DNA from: a virus
DNA: 22,621 bases
IMG/VR virus record: IMGVR_UViG_3300038465_000074
Span: 1 to 22,621 of that record
Strand: one strand, 5' to 3'
Positions 16,301 to 21,688 of this stretch are shown here, one piece after another. Positions within the stretch are counted from its first letter, which is position 1. Every line of letters begins with the position of its first letter. A model generated the notes under the pieces. The model saw nothing but the letters and a program-made list of their open reading frames with translations, had not been told where the DNA came from and searched no databases. A program made the position numbers and the translations under genes.

Positions 16301-18103
16301 ATTGCCGTTGATGTCATTGTATGCGGCAAGCACACCGTTGATCTTATAGGTCGTATCCGTGACGATCGCTGGCAGATAGCTCGAACCAAAGCCCATCGAG
16401 AATGTGAGTTCGTCGATGTCCTGGATCATCTCGCAGTAGGGGTCGTTGTTGAATGTCAGCCCTGACGGCATTACGTGATTCAATAGCGCCCGGTACATGT
16501 TGGTGTACGCGGCAGCCGCGACTGGGTGGTACTGGTGCGCACCCATGATGAACTCAAAGCCCGCCGTGAGTCCCGAGTTGCCGTTGAAGCCCCACACGAA
16601 CCAGCCGTACTGACTTGGATTCGGCGATGCCGGGAAAGCAGTCGTTGAATACACCGTGCCGGTGAGCGAGTCGGTAATCGAGAGATTCGGGCCGTTATGG
16701 ATCAGCCACGAAGGAATCTGCCCCGAGGCCGCATTGCTCGTGTTGTAGGGATCCGCCCCGCCGATGGGGTTGCAGACATTGCCGACATAGGTCGAGTTCT
16801 TGAACGAGACGATCAAATGTTTGCCGAGCGCCTTCACGCTCGTATACGCCGAATCGATGGTCGAGAAATTATAGACAGGGCCCGAGGTGCCGGTGTCGAC
16901 CTGTGCCCAGGAGAGCTGGAGCACATAGCCGACAATGCCCGTGCCATAGGAGGTCAGATCGCTGATGTCCGAGGAAAGCGAATTGCCCGCCTGCGCCATG
17001 TAGTGGCCGGGATTGAACTTGATCTGCGCGGCGTTGTAACTCGCGGCATTGATCGTATACGCCGCACTCCCGACCGCGCTCTGCGTATACCCGCTCGCGG
17101 TGGCAATCGCCTTGACGTTCTCGGTCACACTCACCGTGATCGGGGCGGTATAGAGCGTGCTCGAGGTCGTCGGCGTCGAGCCATCGGTGGTGTAGTAAAG
17201 GGTGGAGGAAGGCGTTGCGCAGCTGATCGTGACCGTCTGCGTCGAGGTGTAAGTCCCTGCAGCGGGGTTAAAGGTCGGCGTCGCGGCTTGAGTCGCATTG
17301 ATGACATAGGCCGCACTGCCCACGCCCGACTGGCTATAGCCGCCCGCGATCGCAATGGCATTGACCGTTTCCGATACCGCTACGGTGATCGGGCCCGAAT
17401 AGACAGTGCTGCCCGTCGTGGGGGTCGTGCCATTGGTCGTGTAGTAGATCGTATTGCCCGCAGTGCTCGAGGTAATCGTCACGGTCTGAACGCTCGAGTA
17501 CGTCCCGGCACCGGGCGAGAATGTGGGCGTTGCCGCGACCGGCAGACTGATCAGGAGCGAGAGTCCTTGCTGGACCGAGTAGCCCAGGGCGTCCGTCACC
17601 TGGAATACGGGCGAATAGGTATTCGCGCTGACGGGTGTTCCGGTAATGGCCCCGCTCGAGGTGTTGAGCGATAGCCCAGGGTCGAGCGATCCGCCCACCA
17701 ACGCCCACGCATAAGGGGTCACACCGCCGCTGGCGGCGAGCGTCGCGCTGTAGGGGGTTCCCACGGTGCCGGACGGTAAACTCGTCGTCGTGATCGCGAG
17801 CATGCTGACCACGGTGAGCGAGAAGGTGGCGACGTTGCTTTTTGCCCCCTTAGTGTCGGTAATCTGCACACCGAATACAAAGGGGCTGGCCGCCGTCGGC
17901 ATCCCCGAAATAACGCCCGCGCTCGACAGACTCAAGCCCCCAGGCAGCGAGCCACTCACGACCGCGAAGCTATACGGCTGATAGCCGTCGATGCCGTTCA
18001 AGGCAGTCGCGTATTCAAAGCCGACTTCTGCGGTAAGCAGGGGACTTGGGGTAATGATCGCCGGGCCATAGCCCATGGCGCGGCTCGCGACCTGATGCGC
18101 CAC
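13370..18103 (-). CDS. Giant mosaic virion protein: Ig-like, chitobiase-like, TIM-barrel-like, FnIII and lectin-like modules; probable receptor-binding protein
   Basis: A 1577-residue protein, GTG start directly after the preceding TAG. Modules I read in order: two putative-Ig (He_PIG type) repeats at ~18-100 and ~102-187 (PGGLSLSSAGVISGMPTAAS, PGLSLNTSSGAITGTP); two chitobiase C-terminal/Fn3-associated repeats at ~190-269 and ~273-352 (NTIYYTTNGTTPTTGSTVYS); a TIM-barrel-like glycosidase-type domain at ~358-830 (VLQLSWAQVD, then YNFSTIDSAY, ALGKHLIVSF); FnIII at ~834-923; a lectin-like (L-type, concanavalin fold) domain at ~925-1238 with an insertion at ~988-1065; a third chitobiase-like repeat at ~1243-1322; and a second lectin-like domain to the end (NIPSEVGGNTAYVGFTANT). 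Candidate acidic residues in the barrel are E558, D562-E565, D639 and D673, unproven. Carbohydrate binding at the host surface is the best inference. No signal peptide. Fold calls are by pattern only. Confidence 0.8.
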   Translation of the reverse strand: MAHQVASRAMGYGPAIITPSPLLTAEVGFEYATALNGIDGYQPYSFAVVSGSLPGGLSLSSAGVISGMPTAASPFVFGVQITDTKGAKSNVATFSLTVVSMLAITTTSLPSGTVGTPYSATLAASGGVTPYAWALVGGSLDPGLSLNTSSGAITGTPVSANTYSPVFQVTDALGYSVQQGLSLLISLPVAATPTFSPGAGTYSSVQTVTITSSTAGNTIYYTTNGTTPTTGSTVYSGPITVAVSETVNAIAIAGGYSQSGVGSAAYVINATQAATPTFNPAAGTYTSTQTVTISCATPSSTLYYTTDGSTPTTSSTLYTAPITVSVTENVKAIATASGYTQSAVGSAAYTINAASYNAAQIKFNPGHYMAQAGNSLSSDISDLTSYGTGIVGYVLQLSWAQVDTGTSGPVYNFSTIDSAYTSVKALGKHLIVSFKNSTYVGNVCNPIGGADPYNTSNAASGQIPSWLIHNGPNLSITDSLTGTVYSTTAFPASPNPSQYGWFVWGFNGNSGLTAGFEFIMGAHQYHPVAAAAYTNMYRALLNHVMPSGLTFNNDPYCEMIQDIDELTFSMGFGSSYLPAIVTDTTYKINGVLAAYNDINGNAVTAGQVSYTNAQLYRFIADSKTRAIASAPNTSIGCCDGFGLYGTDGQNNSTTHTNFMQAVNAGRVVLMGSDTFSNSFGLYPNTTNAYSAATAWSQSSHPQGYASYWLKLYVGCAWNPMSGNPYSGTTFSSPPSYGVPATNGTCFFNAYPGLVANNVENLDYNQNPSTGVSAYTQAMVNSIYNSAQYYQPPWSFWANTDNQFQSPDAWTTYIYAAIQGFGTYPFQLLPPAYMSAPQNLHASVVGTTTLTLNWNPQTVGTGTGLTYTISQNGTDIPGATGLSISTSSYNVTGLTANNAYAYTIRISNSNGASAESAAYNVTTNIFQLANFAGSPPITYVRDAAGYHAADESAWLTGFAGDHEAGGIWWNTQVNIQAFVCAFTFKPLGSGLKATITGGSAVVTLTGTNYFVSGGGETVIVSGPGYTAPVQYFTVGVSGSTIGLSLTSGGAAVVFPTSATVTLIIISGMTFCIQNSTLATNPNYGGLSYNGLDATSDANCEGYGSLANETTTIPGIGNSVGLKFSINPQNLGMVDYPPGGAPNKTGLYINGGVEGSLTPDNDMNPYGIDMTLGNLLACVVTYDSAILQMVLRDTVTGAQCRQTWPINVPACVGQNTAWVGFTCGQRPPFPAAIFSWSYATSSGTRLSTPILSSAPGSYGSAQTVTMTGPAGASIYYTTSGLLPTSASTLYTTPITVSANAVVQVIAIQPGFTDSLVGGGAYLISTSNVINFANFSSVSPLLLCGYAQHSGSQIILTDKTTSGSGGGYLGAETSAAWFPVPVNIQSGFSGSFTFEIPNSISTAGENDIGFCFVMQNFVPSSTNTDGAFGTANNWISGGPTIKSNFANSLGYSGNAYAGETSFGQTAGIQESVALAFDLILGSAGGVGLYTSGAQPTGSSTNISGGLSLYSGNPITCAYSYSGTTFSITLTDFTAGKTFSHSWTVNIPSEVGGNTAYVGFTANTQYSNAIQYLNAWTMVPG

Positions 18104-18469
18104 CTAGAGAACCTGATACAGAAAGTTATCCATCGAATTGATGGCAAGCCATGCGGCCTTGCCCGGGAGTCCGGTGCCGATGACGCCGGCGCTCGGGCCC
18201 ACCCCAATGAGGATCTGATAGGTGGGCTGCCCCACCTGATTGAAGAGCACCGTATAGTTCGAATTGATCTTGGCGGAAGCCACTGACATGGTGTCGCCGC
18301 GCCCCGTATTCGCAGCGGTCGAGGTATTGACGATGAGCTGCTCGCCCGCGAGGCCGGCCATGTTGAACAACTCAGCCATATTCGCGTTGTATTTGGTAAA
18401 GGCGGTGCGCAAGGGATCGCCGGTGCAATCGCAATCGCGAGCACCGGTATTGATCACCTGCTGGGTCAA
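18104..18469 (-). CDS. Short structural protein with duplicated 'GDPLRTAF-K-NAN' motif
   Basis: A 121-residue protein if it starts at TTG 18469, which overlaps the terminase stop as TTGA. I chose this because phage proteins of this type usually begin Q-x-I-N-x-G and continue TGDPLRTAFTKYNANMAELF; here that is TQQVINTGARDCDCTGDPLR. An upstream extension would lie inside the terminase gene in another frame and looks non-homologous. GTG four codons later is an alternative. A weaker second copy of the motif follows (GRGDTMSVASAKINSNYTVL then FNQVG). Such modules are often found at the N-terminus of tail fibres or as small companion proteins, which fits the 1577-residue gene that starts immediately after the TAG. 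Function is inferred. Confidence 0.68.
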   Translation of the reverse strand: MTQQVINTGARDCDCTGDPLRTAFTKYNANMAELFNMAGLAGEQLIVNTSTAANTGRGDTMSVASAKINSNYTVLFNQVGQPTYQILIGVGPSAGVIGTGLPGKAAWLAINSMDNFLYQVL

Positions 18470-19947
18470 TTGCCCATCCAGCCGGCGCCATCGCGGCGCA
18501 GGGCGTGCGAGAGCTTGGGCGTCGCCACCGCGCTCACCTTCTTGGCGATGGGTGGGCGCGCATGCTCCAAGCCCCGCCCGATCAAGCTGCACACATCGAC
18601 GCCATCGTCATACTTGCCGGCCGGAAAGCGCATCAACTGGCTCATGAGCTCGGGCTTCCAGGGGGCATGCGCGGGCAGGTACACATTGCCCATCGCGGCG
18701 CGGGCTTGGAAGGGGCGACACCGTACAACCTTGTCGTGGATAGAGGATAACCACTCGAGGCGGCACAAAGTCTGCCGCTCGACCATGCGCCGCTTCAAGA
18801 ACGGCTCGATACTTTTCTTGATAGGCCCGGACTCCCCAAACCAGATCAGGGGCGAGTACTGGGCGATGAGATCGCATTGCTTTTCGATCCAAACATCCGA
18901 GCTTGTCTGTCCGCGCCACCAATCAAGGATGTAAATACTGCCGGTAAAGTCGAGCCCGAATATCCCATGCTCAGTAAAATCGCCATCGCCTTCGGTAACG
19001 GCATAGTCCGAAGCTCCATACAGATGCACACCCGAAGGAGCGAGATCGTAGTCGTTGAAGAAGTCACGCTTGAAATAATCTCCATCCTCGGGCGCGGGAT
19101 CTTGCTGATAAAGCGCATTCCAGGCCCGTACGTCCTTCTGCGCGGTCTTGACCATCTCGTCGGTGAACCAGTCAGGCCAAAGTCGATCGCCTGGGCTACG
19201 GCCTAGCGGGTCGTTATTGACGGCGAGCATGGGAAGCTTGATGACGGTCCACTTCTCAGCCTCGCGCTCTAGGATGCGGCCGGATAAGTCGTCCTCCGCC
19301 CACCGCGTCTGAATGATGCATTGCCTGGCGTGAGGCTTGAGGCGCGGGTAGAAGTCGTTTACGTACCAATCCCATTGCTTGATCTTGAAGCCATCTGAAT
19401 CCGCTTCCTCGCGCGACTTGATGGGATCATCAATCAATCCGAGATCAGCGCGACGGCCCGAGATACCAGAGCCAGCGCCAGCTGCAAAGAACTCGCCCCC
19501 GCGTTCTGTTTCCCAATTGCCCGCCGCCTTCGCATCCTCTTTAATGCCGAAGCCGAATATGGCTCGATACTGGGCTAATTCGACAATGTTCCGAGCTCGC
19601 CGGCTGAAACGCTCAGCCAGCACCGTAGTATTGGATACCCCCAAGACCGCTGATTCCGGATGGCGGCCCAGGAAGTACGGCGGGAATAGCACGCTCGCAT
19701 ATGTGGACTTAGCTGAGCCAGGCGGCATGAAGATCATCAGCCGTTCGATCTCGCCAGAACAGAGCTTCTCTAGCCCATGATCGATCAATAGCAAATGGTG
19801 CGCGGCAGGAATGAATCCGATATCAAGAGTTAAGATGAACTTCGTCAGGCTCGTTTGAGCTGCCAAAAGCTCGTCTTGTCTCAGCAATAAGGATTCGTAG
19901 CGCTCCAAGCTCTGAAGCAATTGCTTCCCTGGTAAGGTATTGGACAT
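18466..19947 (-). CDS. terL: Terminase large subunit (packaging ATPase and nuclease)
   Basis: A 493-residue two-domain packaging motor that binds the portal, translocates DNA with ATP and cuts concatemers. ATPase part: Walker A MPPGSAKST at 74-82 (K80, S81), Walker B LGLIDDP at 169-175 (D173, D174), and motif III IIQTRW at 211-216. The linker ALYQQDPAPEDGDYFKRDFF is family-typical (278-297). RNase H-like nuclease: ASDYAVTEGDGD with D314, GESGP with E372, and KYDDGVD with D447/D448/D451. The start used is ATG 19947; it overlaps the small-subunit gene by 125 nt. The overlapped part (QTSLTKFILTLDIGFIPAAH) matches the usual N-terminus of this family, so the overlap is probably real, although a start between residues 1 and ~25 is hard to fix. 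No strong ribosome-binding site is seen. Confidence 0.95.
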   Translation of the reverse strand: MSNTLPGKQLLQSLERYESLLLRQDELLAAQTSLTKFILTLDIGFIPAAHHLLLIDHGLEKLCSGEIERLMIFMPPGSAKSTYASVLFPPYFLGRHPESAVLGVSNTTVLAERFSRRARNIVELAQYRAIFGFGIKEDAKAAGNWETERGGEFFAAGAGSGISGRRADLGLIDDPIKSREEADSDGFKIKQWDWYVNDFYPRLKPHARQCIIQTRWAEDDLSGRILEREAEKWTVIKLPMLAVNNDPLGRSPGDRLWPDWFTDEMVKTAQKDVRAWNALYQQDPAPEDGDYFKRDFFNDYDLAPSGVHLYGASDYAVTEGDGDFTEHGIFGLDFTGSIYILDWWRGQTSSDVWIEKQCDLIAQYSPLIWFGESGPIKKSIEPFLKRRMVERQTLCRLEWLSSIHDKVVRCRPFQARAAMGNVYLPAHAPWKPELMSQLMRFPAGKYDDGVDVCSLIGRGLEHARPPIAKKVSAVATPKLSHALRRDGAGWMGN

Positions 19948-20158
19948 CCTCGCTCGTTGCTCCGGAGTGTTCGACGGCTGCCAGATTGGGCAGGGTCTTG
20001 TTAAGCAGAATCTCGGCCGCTCGTATCTGAGTAGGGCTCAGTTCAAGTTTTCCAAGTGCGTGTTTTTCAAGGCGCTTTGCGAGGACGGTTGTCCTAATCC
20101 GGCTTCGGACTCTTTCGGGCACCCATTGGGCGTTCTTTGAGCGTTTCGGGAGTTCCAT
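19823..20158 (-). CDS. terS: Terminase small subunit
   Basis: A 111-residue protein directly upstream of the large subunit. It recognises the packaging site and delivers DNA to the large subunit. The N-terminus is basic (MELPKRSKNAQWVPERVRSR), consistent with DNA binding. The central helix-rich part, LELSPTQIRAAEILLNKTLP then NLAAVEHSG (38-66), is characteristic of one group of phage small terminases. The C-terminal ~40 residues are helical and are encoded in the stretch shared with the large-subunit gene. ATG at 20158 lies 17 nt after the previous stop, with only a weak GGTGGT ahead of it. The call depends on the pattern and on gene order; no DNA-binding motif can be proven by eye. Confidence 0.82.
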   Translation of the reverse strand: MELPKRSKNAQWVPERVRSRIRTTVLAKRLEKHALGKLELSPTQIRAAEILLNKTLPNLAAVEHSGATSEDVQYLTREAIASELGALRILIAETRRAFGSSNEPDEVHLNS

Positions 20159-20175
20159 ACACCACCACGCAGACG

Positions 20176-20364
20176 TTACACGTTCCCATTGGAATTAGGA
20201 TTAGCCCCAGGAAACACGCGAAATTGCGGCTGATAGGCGCTCGGCGAGGGAATGGATCCGCGGCTGAAGTACTCCTGCCACTCGGTGATCTGCTTTTGGA
20301 GTGCGGCGACCTGTGCTTCAAGGATCTTGATGCGCGGCTCCAAGGGCGGTCTACCGTGCTTCAT
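20176..20364 (-). CDS. Small coiled-coil protein
   Basis: A 62-residue protein starting MKHGRPPLEPRIKILEAQVA. I chose the ATG at 20364 because GAGG lies six bases upstream, and it overlaps the end of the GroES-like gene by 14 nt. An in-frame start 19 codons earlier lies inside that gene and is less likely. Residues 9-34 form a short heptad-repeat helix (ILEAQVAALQKQITEWQEYF), followed by a polar tail (PSPSAYQPQFRVFPGANPNS). It is not a membrane protein. It lies just upstream of the small terminase. Possible roles are packaging or assembly cofactor; none is shown. Confidence 0.62.
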   Translation of the reverse strand: MKHGRPPLEPRIKILEAQVAALQKQITEWQEYFSRGSIPSPSAYQPQFRVFPGANPNSNGNV

Positions 20365-20764
20365 AGTCGACCTCGATACCGCAGACATCTTGCTCCGAGC
20401 AAATAATGTGATCTTCCCCATTCACCATGATGTGCGGCCACAGATACCCGCCGATCTCCATGCCGCCTAAGTGCACGATGTCACCGACTTGGACATCGCA
20501 AGGCCTGAAGGCGCTTGATTCGCGCACGGTGCGGAAGTCTTTGCCGTCCCTTTTGCCGCGCGTGTGAATATTCGGATAGGTACCGGGGCCCGCCGCGATG
20601 ACTTGCCCGCGTACGGGCTCACCGTTCCAGTCTGCATGAATGGTTTGGCTGAGGTGTGGGGGGAGGGGCTTGACGATGAGCTTCTCGCGCAGCGGTCGGA
20701 TCTGACCTTCAACGAAAGTATGGCCCTTGTCATGGAGCCGTTGCCCGCTCGAAATCGTCTTCAC
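20351..20764 (-). CDS. GroES-like co-chaperonin
   Basis: A 137-residue protein matching the GroES fold pattern. IRPLREKLIVKPL (22-34) corresponds to GroES IRPLHDRVIVKR; RGQVIAAGPG (52-61) to RGEVLAVGNG; VQVGDIVHLGG (91-101) to VKVGDIVIFND; and GEDHIICSEQDVCGIEV (116-132) to NEEVLIMSESDILAIVE. GroES caps the GroEL folding chamber. T4 gp31 is the known phage counterpart. Here the mobile-loop region (35-51, PPHLSQTIHADWNGEPV) lacks an obvious IVL-type GroEL-binding tripeptide, and the roof is replaced by a longer basic segment (62-90). GTG at 20764 overlaps the upstream TGA (GTGA). The start may alternatively be near residue 13-20, since the first ~20 residues have no GroES equivalent. It precedes the terminase and the late genes. 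Confidence 0.88.
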   Translation of the reverse strand: MKTISSGQRLHDKGHTFVEGQIRPLREKLIVKPLPPHLSQTIHADWNGEPVRGQVIAAGPGTYPNIHTRGKRDGKDFRTVRESSAFRPCDVQVGDIVHLGGMEIGGYLWPHIMVNGEDHIICSEQDVCGIEVDYEAR

Positions 20765-20862
20765 TTGCGCTTGCGATACTCATTCAGGGCTTCGCTTGCG
20801 CGCTTTTTCACCTTTTTCGCGCGCATCAGCTCGTTCAAGGGGACCGCCTTTTGGCTAGCCAC
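20761..20862 (-). CDS. Possible 33-residue basic peptide
   Basis: GTG at 20862 overlaps the end of the 57-residue gene by 8 nt, and its TGA overlaps the GTG of the GroES-like gene by 4 nt. It encodes MASQKAVPLNELMRAKKVKK followed by RASEALNEYRKRK: a single strongly basic amphipathic helix. Fitting tightly between two coupled genes is the main support. No family recognised. A nucleic-acid-binding or assembly role is possible. Confidence 0.45.
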   Translation of the reverse strand: MASQKAVPLNELMRAKKVKKRASEALNEYRKRK

Positions 20863-21028
20863 CGGGGATTCGGACCTTGGACTTGTCGGGATGATCCTTG
20901 AAGTAGCCGAACTTGACGCCGCCTTTGAGGGAGGAGCCGACTTTCTCGATCCCCTTCACCGTGGAAGGATGCCCGGACTCACGGGACATGCCTTTCTTTG
21001 ATTCGCGATTCTCGGGTTTTCCGGGCAT
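20855..21028 (-). CDS. Small basic Gly/Lys-rich protein, first gene of the late operon
   Basis: A 57-residue protein: MPGKPENRESKKGMSRESGH, then ...VKGIEKVGSSLKGGVKFGYF and KDHPDKSKVRIPGG. The ATG at 21028 is preceded by AAGGA with 7-8 nt spacing. The protein is rich in Lys and Gly and has no hydrophobic helix. I do not recognise a family, although short basic proteins of this sort are common just ahead of terminase genes. It overlaps the 33-residue ORF by 8 nt. It is probably the first cistron transcribed from the possible promoter at 21076-21104. Confidence 0.58.
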   Translation of the reverse strand: MPGKPENRESKKGMSRESGHPSTVKGIEKVGSSLKGGVKFGYFKDHPDKSKVRIPGG

Positions 21029-21059
21029 AACAAAATCCTTTGAAGGTGGCTATGACGAG

Positions 21060-21081
21060 TACACACTAATTGCCGTGTGTA
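21060..21081. repeat. 7-bp dyad overlapping a possible promoter
   Basis: TACACAC, spacer TAATTGCC, GTGTGTA: a perfect inverted repeat in the 83-nt gap between the Q-like gene and the late genes. No T-run follows it on the minus strand, so it is not a standard terminator. It covers the possible -10 box at 21076-21081 and could be an operator or an RNA hairpin near the transcript start. Confidence 0.55.
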
Positions 21082-21104
21082 AGAGATTTCCGACGAGAAG
21101 TAAA
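21076..21104 (-). promoter_or_regulatory. Possible sigma70-type late promoter
   Basis: On the minus strand TTTACT (21104-21099), a 17-nt spacer, and TACACA (21081-21076). Matches to TTGACA/TATAAT are partial. Support is mainly the location: it is the only sizeable gap between the Q-like regulator and the first late gene, as for the late promoter of lambdoid phages. Confidence 0.28.
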
Positions 21105-21111
21105 TACCAAC

Positions 21112-21552
21112 TCACTGCGCGCACTCGGTATTTTGAGTCTGAGTGAACTGCATCGCACTTTTCCCCGACGCGATCGTCACGTAGGCGTGAATGTAGTTCT
21201 TCGCTTGGCTCAAATAGCGCCAGTACATCGGCGTGGACAAACCCACCGCCTGCGCTTTCACGCGCCCCTTGCCGTCGTAGCAATAATGCACTTCGATCAC
21301 CGGGCGCCAATTCTTGTTCATCGCCCGCCACGCCTGATTGACCAGGAGCGCCGTGCCCGTATAAACCTCTGGGAAGCGTTGTGTGACCACCCCCTGGCTC
21401 GCCCCCTCCCCTTCCTCGCGCACCGCTCCTAGCGTGCAGGAGAGCCTCCCAATGCGATCCCGGGGGCGTAGCTCGTCCAGCCCCAACATGCGCCGGCGCT
21501 CGCGCGCCCATTGCTCGCACCAAAGATCGCACTCGTCCCTAGCCCACCTCAT
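21112..21552 (-). CDS. Helix-turn-helix regulator, possibly late antiterminator (Q-like)
   Basis: A 146-residue protein. I start at ATG 21552, which overlaps the stop of the 35-residue membrane peptide as ATGA; a GTG 18 codons earlier would bury 58 nt in that gene. The N-terminus is Trp/Arg-rich (MRWARDECDLWCEQWARERR). The C-terminal half has WRPVIEVHYCYDG (82-94), then KAQAVGLSTPMYWRYLSQAK with helix NYIHA (99-123). That pattern, a 'HY' helix followed by a helix-turn-helix with G-x-S at the turn, is seen in antitermination Q-like and sigma-region-4-like phage proteins. The position immediately before the late operon matches Q of lambdoid phages. A DNA-binding regulator is likely; the antitermination mechanism is inference. 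Confidence 0.62.
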   Translation of the reverse strand: MRWARDECDLWCEQWARERRRMLGLDELRPRDRIGRLSCTLGAVREEGEGASQGVVTQRFPEVYTGTALLVNQAWRAMNKNWRPVIEVHYCYDGKGRVKAQAVGLSTPMYWRYLSQAKNYIHAYVTIASGKSAMQFTQTQNTECAQ

Positions 21553-21656
21553 GCAAGCAGCTTCCAGATGAGCGCGCCCCAGAAGAGCGTCGAGATCAGA
21601 ATCCACAGCGCGAGCGATCGATCCGCTCGCGAGGTATATCGCACCTTCATTTGCAT
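21549..21656 (-). CDS. 35-residue single-span membrane peptide
   Basis: Start ATG 21656 has a clear GGAGG five bases upstream, which decides it over the ATG four codons earlier. Sequence: MQMKVRYTSRADRSLALWIL, then ISTLFWGALIWKLLA. A basic N-terminus is followed by one membrane helix (about residues 14-35), so the likely topology is N-in. The TGA overlaps the ATG of the Q-like gene. It is too short for a classical holin; a small membrane or superinfection-type peptide is possible. Function unknown. Confidence 0.6.
   Translation of the reverse strand: MQMKVRYTSRADRSLALWILISTLFWGALIWKLLA
21609..21631. repeat. Perfect 8-bp GC-only inverted repeat inside the membrane-peptide gene
   Basis: CGCGAGCG, spacer ATCGATC, CGCTCGCG. 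It codes for part of the peptide N-terminus (codons around RADRSLA). No T-run follows on either strand. It could be an operator, a strong mRNA hairpin controlling the coupled regulator gene, or coincidence in GC-rich codons. Confidence 0.5.
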
Positions 21657-21688
21657 CGTATCCTCCATGGGGGTCGCGGGTTCACGCC

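Noticed and set aside
16697-17674. 325-residue plus-strand ORF, Arg-rich
   Set aside because: It lies wholly antisense to the repetitive Ig/chitobiase/barrel coding region of the giant gene, and its Arg/Gly-rich composition is what complementing GC-rich codons produces. No family-like motif or neighbouring plus-strand gene.
21553-21606. N-terminal extension of the Q-like regulator from a GTG
   Set aside because: It overlaps the membrane-peptide gene by 58 nt with no ribosome-binding site, while the ATG at 21552 is coupled by ATGA.
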